Shown here: in pieces, positions 37,576 to 45,985 of the stretch | Layout of the letters: each line of letters opens with the position of its first letter | How positions within the stretch are numbered: position 1 is the stretch's first letter | NCBI RefSeq assembly: GCF_003850245.1 | Contig: NZ_CP031015.1 | Coordinates: 372,001-436,000, forward strand | From: Microbacterium sp. ABRD28 | Lineage (GTDB): Bacteria; Actinomycetota; Actinomycetes; Actinomycetales; Microbacteriaceae | Direction of reading: 5' to 3' | DNA length: 64,000 nucleotides | Notes under the pieces: model-generated | Told to the model about the DNA's origin: nothing | Databases searched by the model: none | The model's input: the letters and a program-made list of their open reading frames with translations, nothing else | Made by a program: the position numbers and the translations under genes

Positions 37576-38495
37576 CGCGTGGTCTCCGCCGCCCGGGCCA
37601 GCTCCTCCACCACCGCCGGGGTGAGCCGCAGGTCGAACACATCGGCCACGACCTGCGACCAGCCGTGGATGAAGTACCTCCAGCCGTCCACGACGTGGAG
37701 CCCGCGGTCGGCCTCCTGTGCCCGCGCCTGGTGCAGGAACTCCAGGCTACCGCGGTAGTTGAACTCCCACGCCCAGCCGTCCCGGGGGAAGCAGACGCCG
37801 TCGGGGAGCGGCGAGCCCGGCCGATCCTTGCCGAGACCCGTGGCGTTCACCACGAGCGAGGAGTCCGGCAGCGCCGCGACGAGCGCCGCGGACTCGGCGT
37901 CCTCGTCCACGCGGCGGTAGACGATGAGGTCCGCGGGGGTCCCGCGGCCGTCGTGAACCGCGCGGAGCTCGTCCAGAGCGCGATCGGTGCGCGCGGTCAC
38001 GGTGATCCGCGTGGGACGATCAGCGGGATCGCGCTCGGCGAGCGCCCAAGAAAGGGCCGTCCCGGATCCACCCGCGCCCAGGATGAGCACTTCACCGCCG
38101 GTTCGGGCGAAGTGTTCGCGGGGTAGGGCGTCGTCGAGCGCGAGCGCAACCGTGACCGGATCCTTCGCCTGCCCCACGATGGTGTCACCGCGCTTGGAGA
38201 TGCTGGAGATCTCCCTGCACGACACAGCGAACGGGTCGAGGTCGTCGAACATGTCGGCAGCGGCGGCGTACACATTCATCTTGTGGGTCGTCACGAGTGC
38301 GCCGCGGTGGTGAGGGTCGTCCCGGATCCGTGCGACGAGCTCACGGTACTGCGCTCTGGTGGCATCCAACGGCAGGTCGTGGCCGATCAGTCGATCCGTC
38401 GGCAGGTCCAGAATCTCGGCCCACAGCGGAAACACGACGTTGATCGACGAGGCCGCGGTGCTTACCCCGACGAACCCCATGTGGTCGCGGGTCAT
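37572..38495 (-). CDS. Shikimate-dehydrogenase-fold oxidoreductase of unknown substrate
   Basis: 307 residues. The N-terminal substrate domain has VTTHKMNVY, positioned like the catalytic Lys of AroE. The NAD(P) domain has VLILGAGGSGTALSWAL and a later VVNATGLGKD. No other shikimate-pathway gene is near. Instead it is ATGA-coupled on both sides to a KDPG-aldolase-family gene and a PTE-like hydrolase, so oxidation or reduction of a sugar-derived acid is more likely than aromatic biosynthesis. The substrate cannot be named from sequence. Confidence 0.78.
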   Translation of the reverse strand: MTRDHMGFVGVSTAASSINVVFPLWAEILDLPTDRLIGHDLPLDATRAQYRELVARIRDDPHHRGALVTTHKMNVYAAAADMFDDLDPFAVSCREISSISKRGDTIVGQAKDPVTVALALDDALPREHFARTGGEVLILGAGGSGTALSWALAERDPADRPTRITVTARTDRALDELRAVHDGRGTPADLIVYRRVDEDAESAALVAALPDSSLVVNATGLGKDRPGSPLPDGVCFPRDGWAWEFNYRGSLEFLHQARAQEADRGLHVVDGWRYFIHGWSQVVADVFDLRLTPAVVEELARAAETTR

Positions 38496-39145
38496 CGCGC
38501 CTCCTCCGCCGACCGGGCCGCGCGCAGCGCATCGGAGAACAGGTGCGCGCGCCGCTCGATCTCGGCGGTATCGCCCGCGGCGAGCGCTGCGCCGGGGACC
38601 AGGTCGCCGCCCGCGCCGACCGCGACCGCCCCCGCGGCGAACCACGCCGCGACGTTGTCGGGGGTGACGCCGCCCGTCGGCATCAGCGGAATGTGCGGGA
38701 GCGGAGCCCGGAGCGCCGCGAGGTAGCCGGGTCCGCTCAGCGACGCCGGGAACACCTTCACGATGTCGGCGCCGAGCGCGTGGGCGGTCATCACCTCGGT
38801 CGGGGTGAGCGCCCCGGTCATCGTCGTCGCCCCGGTCGCGGTCATCGCCGCGACGAGGGCGGGCACGGTGCCGGGGCTGACGAGGAACTGCGCGCCCGCG
38901 TCGATGGCGGTACGTGCGTGCTCTGCGGTGAGGACGGTGCCGGCGCCGACGAGCACGTCGTCGCCGTGGCGCTCCCGCACGGCGGCGATCACCGCCGGGG
39001 CGTCGGGCGTGCTGAAGGTCACTTCGATCCCTGAGACGCCTCCGCGGACGAGCGCGTCGACAGCCGCGAGGGCGGCGTCGGCGGAGGGTGCGCGCAGCAC
39101 GGCGAGGACGCCGGCGCGGCGGACGAGAGCGAGCGGATCGGACAT
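38492..39145 (-). CDS. KDPG/KHG-family aldolase (Eda-type)
   Basis: 217 residues, standard length. Class I aldolase residues: GIEVTFSTPDA (catalytic Glu), VGAGTVLT and the Schiff-base Lys in DIVKVFPASLSGPGYL, followed by PTGGVTPDNVAAWFAAGA. It cleaves a 2-keto-3-deoxy sugar acid (phosphate) to pyruvate and an aldehyde. It is coupled by ATGA to the shikimate-dehydrogenase-like gene and lies 11 bp downstream of the 2-hydroxyacid dehydrogenase. Confidence 0.9.
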   Translation of the reverse strand: MSDPLALVRRAGVLAVLRAPSADAALAAVDALVRGGVSGIEVTFSTPDAPAVIAAVRERHGDDVLVGAGTVLTAEHARTAIDAGAQFLVSPGTVPALVAAMTATGATTMTGALTPTEVMTAHALGADIVKVFPASLSGPGYLAALRAPLPHIPLMPTGGVTPDNVAAWFAAGAVAVGAGGDLVPGAALAAGDTAEIERRAHLFSDALRAARSAEEAR

Positions 39146-39156
39146 GGAGACCTCGT

Positions 39157-40110
39157 TCAGACGGCGTTGACGGGATGGGGCGGCGGATTGCCCGCGAGGA
39201 CTGCGAGCGCGCACTCGAGCGACATCGCGCCCATGTGGTCCACCGCCTGGGTGGTCTGAGCGCCCAGGTGGGGGGTCAGGGTGACGCGGTCGGCGAGGTC
39301 CGGTGCGAGCAGCGGGCTGTCCTGCCCCGCGGTGTCACCGGCGAGCATGTCGGCCGCGAAGGCCCCGAGCGTGCCGGCGCGGAGCGCCATGGCGACGGCG
39401 GCCTCGTCGACGAGATCCGCGCGTGCGGTGTTGACCACGACGGCGCCGCGCGGCAGGAGACCCAGCCGCCGCGGGTCCAGGAGCACCTGGCCGCCAGGGG
39501 CGTGCAGGCTTACGATGTCCGCGGCCGCGAAAAGCGCGTCGAGGTCCGCCGGCTCAGCCCCGGCGGCCCGCACATCGTCCGCCGGCAGGTACGGGTCGGC
39601 GGCGAGAACACGCGCCCCGAAGCCAGACAGTCGCCGGGCGACGCCGCGCCCGATCCGCCCGAAGCCGACCACGCCAACCGTCGAGGCACCGAGCTCACGG
39701 CCGCGGCGGGCCGACCAGTCGCCGGCGCGGACTCGGCGGTCGCCGTCCGCGACGTGCCGGAGCGCGGCGAGCATCAGCCCAACGGCGTGGTCGGCCACCG
39801 CGTCGGCGTTAGCGCCCGGCGTGTTCGTCACGACGATGCCGCGCCGGGTCGCCTCTGCCACGTCGACCGCCTCCACGCCGACGCCGTAACGTGCGATTAC
39901 TCGGAGCCCCAGCGACAGGTCGAAGTGCGCAGCGGTGATCGGACCGGTTCCGGCGATCCATGCGTCCACGCGTGGCAGAAGCGAGGCGAGGTCGGTCAGG
40001 TCGTGGTGAGAGGGTCCCCGCAGCAGCTCGTGCCCGGCGGCGAAGACGCGGCCGGCCAAATCGAGGTCGCCGCCGCCGAAAGAGCGACTGGTGGCGAGGA
40101 TGACGGCCAT
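39157..40110 (-). CDS. D-2-hydroxyacid dehydrogenase family protein
   Basis: 317 residues. The Rossmann cofactor loop is VGVVGFGRIGRGVARRL near 147; GVGVEAVDVAEATRRG and NTPGANADAVADHAVGLML are typical of SerA-like enzymes; catalytic Arg (VNTARADLVDE), a later Glu/Asp and His (TLTPHLGAQT) follow. The ATG overlaps the upstream kinase stop. It should interconvert a 2-hydroxy acid and a 2-keto acid, or oxidise a sugar phosphate or acid, within this operon. Confidence 0.87.
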   Translation of the reverse strand: MAVILATSRSFGGGDLDLAGRVFAAGHELLRGPSHHDLTDLASLLPRVDAWIAGTGPITAAHFDLSLGLRVIARYGVGVEAVDVAEATRRGIVVTNTPGANADAVADHAVGLMLAALRHVADGDRRVRAGDWSARRGRELGASTVGVVGFGRIGRGVARRLSGFGARVLAADPYLPADDVRAAGAEPADLDALFAAADIVSLHAPGGQVLLDPRRLGLLPRGAVVVNTARADLVDEAAVAMALRAGTLGAFAADMLAGDTAGQDSPLLAPDLADRVTLTPHLGAQTTQAVDHMGAMSLECALAVLAGNPPPHPVNAV

Positions 40111-41600
40111 CAGGAGCCTTTCCGGGCGAACCACGGCTCGAGCGCCGTGTAGGCGTCGACGAAGGCGCGGTGACGGGCGCTGTAGACCGCATGGCGGTCG
40201 GGATCGGGCACGAACTCCGCGGTCACCCGGCTGAGGGCGCGCGCGGCGGAGAAGTCCGCGAGGCCCAGCCCTACTGCCGCGGTGATGGCCGCACCGAGGC
40301 TGTTCGCTTCCTCCACCACCGAGCGGCGTCGGACCGGGATCCCCCAGATGTCGGCGAGCATCGCGAGCCACACATCGCTCTGGGCGCCGCCGCCGACGGC
40401 GTCGATGCGGTCGATGCGCGCTCCGGCGTCGCGGAGAGCGTGCAGGCACGACAGGAGGTTGAAGCCGACGCCCTCTAGGACAGCACGGACGAGCGCGTCC
40501 CGGCCGTGGTGCCGGGAGAGGCCAACGAACGCCGCGCGCGCGTCGGGGTTCCACCACGGCGAGCGCTCTCCCAGCAGGTAGGGCAGGAAGTACAGTCCGG
40601 CGGTGTCGACGTCAACCCCGGCGGCTGCGACGCGGGCACCGGTTTCCGGTCGGGCGGGGTCCGCGGCGAGGGCCTCACTGATCCACTGGACCGAGGCACC
40701 GCCAGCCTGCATGGTCGCGGTGGGGCTGAACAGCCCCGGGACGACATGGTCGAAGGTGAACGTCCGCAGCGCCGGGTCAAGGAGCGGCGCATCGGTGGCG
40801 AGGGCCATCCACGACGACGTGCCGAGACTGACGTACGCCCCGTCTTCAGGTGCCACGACACCCGACCCGACGGCGGCCATCGGACCATCCCCGCCGCCCA
40901 TGACGACCTGGACGCGGACGGGGAGGCCGAGCTCCGCGGCGACGGCGGGCCGCAACGTTCCTACGACGGCGGTGGAATCGAGGATCTCCGGAAAGAGTGC
41001 GGCGTCGAGCCCGGCAGCCTCGATCACAGCGGTGGACCACGTCCCGCGGGCCTGGTCGTAAGCGTTCGTGCCGCTGGCATCCGAGCGATCGGTCGCCAGG
41101 CGACCGGTCAGGCGCTGCACGATGTAGTCCTTCGCCACGCCGAACCGCGCGACGCGCCTCCAGGTCTCCGGCTCGTGGTCGCGGACCCACATGACCTTCT
41201 CGATCGAGTAGGTGGGGTTCAGCCGGTGCCCGAGGATGCGGTAGGCGGCGTCGTCCCCGAGCGCGTCCGACAGCCGTCGCTGCTGCGCGGCAGCCCGGGT
41301 GTCCGCCCAGATGATCGCCGGACGGACGGGCGCGCCGGTGTCGTCGAGGAGGACGGCCCCCATCATCTGCCCGCTGATCACGAGCCCCTCGACGGCCGTC
41401 GCGGCGCTGTCCGCGCGCGCCAGGAGCGCGCGCGTGGCCTCGACCACCGCCTGCCACCAGTCTTCGGGGTCCTGCTCGGCGACCCCGCCCGCCGCGTAGC
41501 GGGTGGGGTAGGCCACGGTGACCGCGGCGACGAGGGTGCCATCGTCGCGGTGCAACGACGCCTTGTTGCCGGTTGTGCCGAGATCGTGGGCGAGGATCAT
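40110..41600 (-). CDS. FGGY-family carbohydrate kinase (XylB-like)
   Basis: 496 residues. N-terminal MILAHDLGTTGNKASLHRD, IIWADTRAAAQQ and NPTYSIEKVMWV, and C-terminal IDAVGGGAQSDVWLAMLADI, establish the FGGY fold. It overlaps both neighbours by ATGA. Presence of a kinase next to an aldolase and a sugar-phosphate-isomerase-like cupin suggests the pathway uses phosphorylated intermediates. Xylulose is only one of several possible substrates. Confidence 0.87.
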   Translation of the reverse strand: MILAHDLGTTGNKASLHRDDGTLVAAVTVAYPTRYAAGGVAEQDPEDWWQAVVEATRALLARADSAATAVEGLVISGQMMGAVLLDDTGAPVRPAIIWADTRAAAQQRRLSDALGDDAAYRILGHRLNPTYSIEKVMWVRDHEPETWRRVARFGVAKDYIVQRLTGRLATDRSDASGTNAYDQARGTWSTAVIEAAGLDAALFPEILDSTAVVGTLRPAVAAELGLPVRVQVVMGGGDGPMAAVGSGVVAPEDGAYVSLGTSSWMALATDAPLLDPALRTFTFDHVVPGLFSPTATMQAGGASVQWISEALAADPARPETGARVAAAGVDVDTAGLYFLPYLLGERSPWWNPDARAAFVGLSRHHGRDALVRAVLEGVGFNLLSCLHALRDAGARIDRIDAVGGGAQSDVWLAMLADIWGIPVRRRSVVEEANSLGAAITAAVGLGLADFSAARALSRVTAEFVPDPDRHAVYSARHRAFVDAYTALEPWFARKGS

Positions 41601-42181
41601 CGCGCGACCGAGAAGTCCCGCAGCTCAATCGAGCCATCGGCTTTGCGATAGACCCGGCGCCCCATGCCGTGCGCGAGGACCCAGCTGTAGTCGTGCCCCG
41701 CGCCGCCTGGGTACACGGCAAGGAAGGAGTAAGGTTCGTCGCCCGTGTTGACCGAACGGTGCGCCCAGCCGGGCGGGATGTACCCGATCGTGCCTGGGCG
41801 CATGTCGACCCACTCGACGCGCTCGCCGTCGAACATCAGCAGTCCGCCGGTGCCTGCGAGGCCCAGGTAGATCTCCCCCTGGTGGTCGGGGTGTTGGTGT
41901 CCTTTCGTCATCCAGCACTCCCCGCCGGTCCTGCCGGGGTGGATGGTGGTGATCGACTGCGGCAGCTCCCGCTCGATCTCAGGGACCGGGGTCGATACGA
42001 CGGTGTAGACGACCGGGTCATCGTCGGCGACGGCGTTCTCCCAGGCTGCGCGGTCGGCGAACAGGCCGTCGAGATCGCTCATCCGACGCGTGAGAGTGGG
42101 CCCGGGCGGGTCGAAGGTCAGCGCTTCCGCGTCGAACGTGATCGCGAAGGGAGCGATCGGCGGGATGCGGAAATCTGGCAT
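41597..42181 (-). CDS. Cupin-type phosphoglucose-isomerase-like protein
   Basis: 194 residues. Start ATG 42181 follows GAGGAGG. The cupin metal site of archaeal-type PGI is complete: TKGHQHPDHQGEIY (His95, His97, Glu103) and PPGWAHRSVN (His141). Such cupins isomerise glucose-6-phosphate or related sugar phosphates. It leads the six-gene operon and overlaps the FGGY kinase start. Two operator palindromes lie directly upstream. Action on a sugar phosphate other than glucose-6-phosphate is quite possible here. Confidence 0.83.
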   Translation of the reverse strand: MPDFRIPPIAPFAITFDAEALTFDPPGPTLTRRMSDLDGLFADRAAWENAVADDDPVVYTVVSTPVPEIERELPQSITTIHPGRTGGECWMTKGHQHPDHQGEIYLGLAGTGGLLMFDGERVEWVDMRPGTIGYIPPGWAHRSVNTGDEPYSFLAVYPGGAGHDYSWVLAHGMGRRVYRKADGSIELRDFSVAR

Positions 42182-42199
42182 GAGTCCTCCTCGACGGCA

Positions 42200-42237
42200 A
42201 CCTGTAATTACATGTGAGTGTACCTGTAATGACAGGT
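42200..42237. promoter_or_regulatory. Two GntR-type operators before the cupin-led operon
   Basis: ACCTGTAATTACATGT (42200-42215) and ACCTGTAATGACAGGT (42222-42237), centres 22 bp apart, about two helical turns. They match the operators at 25866-25908 and 32732-32747. Confidence 0.78.
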
Positions 42238-42318
42238 CTCGTCCAGCATTACCACTCACGTCATATCGCGGTGGTTCGCTTCTTCCCGTGTTCACCGAAG
42301 ACCCCTAGCGTGACGGAC

Positions 42319-43713
42319 ATGACCGCACCCGCCGAGGGCGTGCCGCCCGCCACCGCCGACAGTGCCGCCATCCCTGTGATGGGGCTCGATCTGCGGGAGG
42401 ACACCTCCGCGCCGCGGCGTCAGATCTACGCGTGGGCGCTGTGGGACTGGGCGACACAGCCGTTCAACACGGTCATCCTCACCTTCATCTTCACCGCCCT
42501 GTATCTCACGACCGACGCGTTCCTGCCGGCCGACGTCGCCGCCCTCCCTGACGATGCGCCGGCCAAGGAGGCCGCCCTCGCCGACCTGGCGGTGGGCCTG
42601 GGGTGGGGCGGGACGATCGCGGGTCTGCTCATCCTCGCGATCGCACCGATCCTCGGGCAGCAGGCCGATGCCCGCGGGCGACAGAAGTTGTGGCTCGGAA
42701 TCGGCACCGGTGCGCTCATCCTCTGCATGTTCGGGCTGTGGTTCGTCGAACCTGCGCCGGCGTACTTCTGGCTGGGTGTCGCGCTCATCTCTGCCGGCAC
42801 CGTGTTCGGCGAGATCGCGGCGGTGAACTCCAACGCGATGCTCATCGGCATCGCCAGCCGCAAGACGATCGGCCGGGTGTCGGGACTCGGATGGGGCTTC
42901 GGCTACCTCGGCGGCATCATCGCCCTGGTGCTGGTGGTCGTGTTCTACAGCGCCGACTGGTTCGGCATCTCCGACGCCGACGGCCTGCCGTTCCGGATCA
43001 TCGCCGTGGGGTGCGCGATCTGGGCGATCGTCTTCTCGATCCCGATCTTCCTCGCCGTCCCCGAGCCCTCCGCGGGGCGTCCCGAGCGGAAGGTGGGGTT
43101 CTTCGCCGCCTACGGTCTGCTGATCCGAGACGTCATCGGCCTGTACCGGAACCCGGGAACACGCCAGACGTTCTGGTTCCTCCTCGCCAGCGCCGTCTTC
43201 CGCGACGGCCTGGGCGGCGTCTTCGCATTCGGGGCCGTCATCGCCGCCCAGGTGTTCGGGTTCGAGTTCCTCGACCTCGTCATCTTCGGCGTCGCCGCGA
43301 ACCTCATCGCAGGGGTGTCGACCATCATCGCCGGGCGGTTCGACGACCGATTCGGGCCCAAGTCGGTGATCGTCTTCTCGCTGAGCGGCATGGTGGTCGC
43401 GGGGCTCGCCGTCTTCTTCCTCGTCGACGCCGGAACCACGGTGTTCTGGATCGGCGGACTCGTGCTCTGCGCATTCGTCGGCCCCGCGCAGGCGGCCGCG
43501 CGGTCCTTCCTCTCGCGCGTCACTCCGGCGGGCCGAGAGGGCGAGATCTTCGGGCTCTACGCCACGACCGGACGCGCGGCGAGCTGGATGGCGTCGGCGA
43601 TGTGGTCGGTGTTCATCATCATCGGAGGCGTGACCGCGTTCGGCATCCTCGGAATCGTGCTCGTCCTGCTCGTCGGGCTCCTGCTGCTCCTTCCCGTGCG
43701 CGCCCCGCGCTGA
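42319..43713 (+). CDS. MFS transporter, UMF1 (Atg22-like) family
   Basis: 464 residues with about twelve membrane helices. Signatures of the UMF1/Atg22 group: IYAWALWDWATQPFNTVILT in helix 1, IAPILGQQADARGRQK, AAVNSNAMLIGIASRKTIGR and SGLGWGFGYLGGI, and GPAQAAARSFLSRVTPAGRE with GLYATTGRAAS. It probably exports small molecules such as amino acids. A GTG at 42310 is an alternative start with no better ribosome binding site. It diverges from the sugar operon. Confidence 0.87.
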   Translation: MTAPAEGVPPATADSAAIPVMGLDLREDTSAPRRQIYAWALWDWATQPFNTVILTFIFTALYLTTDAFLPADVAALPDDAPAKEAALADLAVGLGWGGTIAGLLILAIAPILGQQADARGRQKLWLGIGTGALILCMFGLWFVEPAPAYFWLGVALISAGTVFGEIAAVNSNAMLIGIASRKTIGRVSGLGWGFGYLGGIIALVLVVVFYSADWFGISDADGLPFRIIAVGCAIWAIVFSIPIFLAVPEPSAGRPERKVGFFAAYGLLIRDVIGLYRNPGTRQTFWFLLASAVFRDGLGGVFAFGAVIAAQVFGFEFLDLVIFGVAANLIAGVSTIIAGRFDDRFGPKSVIVFSLSGMVVAGLAVFFLVDAGTTVFWIGGLVLCAFVGPAQAAARSFLSRVTPAGREGEIFGLYATTGRAASWMASAMWSVFIIIGGVTAFGILGIVLVLLVGLLLLLPVRAPR

Positions 43714-43727
43714 CAGGCGGGCGGGAC

Positions 43728-44306
43728 TCAGCCGTTGAGGTTGTCAGCGAGTTTCGCGAGAAGGCGCGCAAGCTCGGTGCGCTCGGCCTCGGTGAAGCTC
43801 TCGAGGGCCTGGGCGATCGCCTCGCGCCGCTCGCCGCGGAATCCCCGCACGACCCGTCGCCCGGCATCGGTCACGGCGACGCGGGTGCGCCGGGCGTCGT
43901 CGGGGTCGGCCTCGCGTCGCACCAGATCGAGCTGCACGCACTGCTGCACCAGGCGCGACGCGCGGGGCTGGTCGACGTCGATCGCCTCGCCGATCTCTCC
44001 GACGCTCAGCGGATGCGTCGCCGCGACGAGCGCCTCGAGCAGGCGCAGGCGCGCAGGTCCGCCGAAGTGCGGGGAGGCGCCCTCGGGGCCGGGCGCCGCC
44101 GGGCGCCGGTGGCCGTGCGGTCCCCGCTCCGACCAGGGATGCCGCGGGCCGGCGCCTTCGGTGTCGCCGCGCCCTGCCCAGGGCGGTCCGCCACGCCGGG
44201 GGCGGAGCCGGGCGAGGGCTGCGGCGATCTGATCGGCGGCGGCGATCCGGTCCGCGGGGTCGGGCGACGTGTCGGGGGGCGGATCGCTCACCCGGTCAGA
44301 ATACAT
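43728..44306 (-). CDS. MarR-family transcriptional regulator
   Basis: About 192 residues. Residues 25-75 are Pro/Gly/His/Arg-rich and disordered. A winged helix follows: GPARLRLLEALVA, LSVGEIGEAIDVDQPRASRLV, LVRREADPDDARRTRVAVT. The C-terminal helices are leucine-rich for dimerisation. The start is uncertain: ATG 44306 (AAGAGG is too close) or GTG 44291. Two palindromes lie between this gene and the divergent wHTH protein. The ligand is unknown. Confidence 0.82.
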   Translation of the reverse strand: MYSDRVSDPPPDTSPDPADRIAAADQIAAALARLRPRRGGPPWAGRGDTEGAGPRHPWSERGPHGHRRPAAPGPEGASPHFGGPARLRLLEALVAATHPLSVGEIGEAIDVDQPRASRLVQQCVQLDLVRREADPDDARRTRVAVTDAGRRVVRGFRGERREAIAQALESFTEAERTELARLLAKLADNLNG

Positions 44307-44314
44307 GCCTCTTG

Positions 44315-44353
44315 ACATGTATTCGGGATACATGTCACACTGCATGTACATGC
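44315..44353. promoter_or_regulatory. Two palindromes between the divergent MarR-type genes
   Basis: ACATGTAT-TCGGG-ATACATGT (44315-44335) is a perfect 8-bp inverted repeat. GCATGTACATGC (44342-44353) is a perfect 12-bp palindrome sharing the ACATG half-site. The region is AT-rich compared with its surroundings. Autoregulation by one or both regulators is likely. Confidence 0.75.
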
Positions 44354-44406
44354 CAAATGACATACAAAATCGCGTCGCCGTCGGCGACGCTGTGAGAGGA
44401 CACCCC

Positions 44407-45000
44407 ATGAACACCGAATCACCCGACACCCCCGACACACCCGACCGGCCGCTCGGCTTCTGGCTGCGCGCGACCGATGCCCTGATCTCCCGAGAGGTCG
44501 ACGCCGCGCTCGCGGCCCATGACGCCGACCGGCGCGAATGGATGGTGCTGAACGTGCTCGCAGGAGAGATCGACGCACGCGGATTCCGCGACCGTCTCGC
44601 CCGCAAGCCGAAGATGCTCCGCCATCTCGCCGACCGCGGGCTCGTCGCGCGCGAGGGCGATGACTGGGCCTTGACGGCCGAGGGTCGCGCACGACGCGAC
44701 CTGCTGGCCGAGACCGTCGCCGGGATCCGGGCCCGCGTGGCCGGCGCCGTCTCCGCCGAGGACTACCGGACGACGATCGCCTCCCTCGAGGCGATCGCGC
44801 GCGAGCTCGGATTCTCCGAGGACGACCCTCGTCCGTGGCGCGGCACGCCGCGGCATCCGCGTCACCGCTTCGGCCTGCGCCCGTTCGTTCCCGGCGAACC
44901 GCGCCCCGGCGAGGGAGGCGGCCCCGGGCCGCGCTTCGGCGGCAATCCCCACCACGGCTTCCGCGGTGCCGGGCCCCGACCCGACGCAGACGCGGTCTGA
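44407..45000 (+). CDS. Winged-helix (MarR-like) protein with Gly/Pro/His-rich tail
   Basis: 197 residues. Start ATG 44407 follows GAGAGGA. The N-terminal part (residues 15-125) looks like a small winged-helix protein: PLGFWLRATDALISREVDAAL, REWMVLNVLAG, KMLRHLADRGLVAREGDDW and ALTAEGRARRDLL. The last 55 residues are low-complexity and rich in Pro, Gly, His and Arg. The divergent MarR has a similar disordered segment. It may be a regulator or an accessory to the divergent MarR; the target is unknown. Confidence 0.72.
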   Translation: MNTESPDTPDTPDRPLGFWLRATDALISREVDAALAAHDADRREWMVLNVLAGEIDARGFRDRLARKPKMLRHLADRGLVAREGDDWALTAEGRARRDLLAETVAGIRARVAGAVSAEDYRTTIASLEAIARELGFSEDDPRPWRGTPRHPRHRFGLRPFVPGEPRPGEGGGPGPRFGGNPHHGFRGAGPRPDADAV

Positions 45001-45011
45001 CCGACGCCGGA

Positions 45012-45170
45012 TCAGGTCTGTCGGCGGATGAAGCGCATCAGGTAGGCGATGACGGCCAGCACGAGCAGGACGATTCCGAGCCAGAGCAGGAACTTCACCG
45101 CCTCGACGAACACTCCGAGGAGCAGCAGGACGATTCCGACGATGAGGAGGATGAGTGCGAGTGCGGGCAT
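45012..45170 (-). CDS. Small hydrophobic membrane protein (52 aa)
   Basis: The minus-strand frame from ATG 45170 reads MPALALILLIVGIVLLLLGV, a short FVEAVKFLLWLG segment, another hydrophobic run and a basic end (MRFIRRQT). Two membrane helices with a positively charged C-terminus suggest a real small membrane protein, of a type widespread in actinobacteria. The ribosome binding site is weak. No function can be assigned. Confidence 0.65.
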   Translation of the reverse strand: MPALALILLIVGIVLLLLGVFVEAVKFLLWLGIVLLVLAVIAYLMRFIRRQT

Positions 45171-45231
45171 ACGTCCAGCGTGACCCGCCTGCCTCCCGGC
45201 GGCAAAGGGTTGACAGCGGGTCCCGTGGCGT

Positions 45232-45837
45232 TCAGGCGCCGCGGGCTCCGGCGTCGGTGGCGCCGACGTCGGTCACGTGGAAGTTCAGGTGCGAGCGCGA
45301 CGCCGTCGGGCCCCTCTGACCCTGATAGCGGTTGCCGTAGGGGCCCGAACCGTAGGGGGTCTCGGTGGGCGAGGAGAGCCGGAAGAAGCAGAGCTGCCCG
45401 ATCTTCATGCCCGGCCACAGCTTGATCGGCAGGGTCGCGACGTTCGACAGCTCGAGGGTCACATGCCCGGTGAATCCCGGGTCGATGAAGCCGGCGGTGG
45501 AATGCGTGAGCAGACCCAACCGCCCCAGCGACGACTTCCCCTCCAGGCGCGCGGCGATGTCGTCGGGCAGGCTCACCTGTTCGAAGGTCGCGCCGAGCGC
45601 GAACTCACCCGGGTGCAGGATGAACGGCTCAGCGGGGTCGACCTCGATGAGGTGCGTGAGATCGGGCTGGTCCAGTGCCGGGTCGATGAAGGGGTACTTG
45701 TGGTTGTCGAAGAGCCGGAAGTAACGGTCCAGCCGCACGTCGACGCTCGAGGGCTGCACCATCGCGGGATCCCACGGCGCCAGACCGATGCGTTCGGCGT
45801 CGATCTCGGAGCGGATGTCGCGGTCGCTCAGCAGCAC
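45232..45837 (-). CDS. dcd: dCTP deaminase
   Basis: 201 residues. Signature: [12 protein letters not shown] at the start, [38 protein letters not shown] with the catalytic Glu/Ser region, and [19 protein letters not shown]. The protein deaminates dCTP to dUTP. The long C-terminus with [15 protein letters not shown] resembles actinobacterial enzymes that also hydrolyse dUTP to dUMP (DCD-DUT), so bifunctionality is plausible. GTG start. The gene lies just upstream of, and divergent from, tRNA-Gly. Confidence 0.95.
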   Translation of the reverse strand: MLLSDRDIRSEIDAERIGLAPWDPAMVQPSSVDVRLDRYFRLFDNHKYPFIDPALDQPDLTHLIEVDPAEPFILHPGEFALGATFEQVSLPDDIAARLEGKSSLGRLGLLTHSTAGFIDPGFTGHVTLELSNVATLPIKLWPGMKIGQLCFFRLSSPTETPYGSGPYGNRYQGQRGPTASRSHLNFHVTDVGATDAGARGA

Positions 45838-45898
45838 GCGGATCAGACTATCGCTGCCGCTGGTGTTATCCTTGCGAGGCGCTTCGGGCGCACCCTCC

Positions 45899-45972
45899 GG
45901 GGGTGTAGTTCAATGGCAGAACATCAGCTTCCCAAGCTGAGAGCGCGGGTTCGATTCCCGTCACCCCCTCCA
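45899..45972 (+). tRNA. tRNA-Gly (anticodon CCC)
   Basis: A full cloverleaf can be drawn. The acceptor arms GGGGGTG and CACCCCC pair, the D-arm is GTTC...GAAC, the anticodon stem is TCAGC/GCTGA around loop TTCCCAA (anticodon CCC), and the T-arm contains GGTTCGATTCC. The discriminator is T and CCA is encoded in the DNA. It decodes GGG. Confidence 0.96.
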
Positions 45973-45985
45973 CCGAAGGCTCGAC

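Noticed and set aside
37572..38495. Shikimate-pathway aroE
   Set aside because: The fold fits, but it is coupled to a sugar-acid aldolase and a PTE-like hydrolase with no aromatic-pathway gene nearby, so naming it aroE would mislead.
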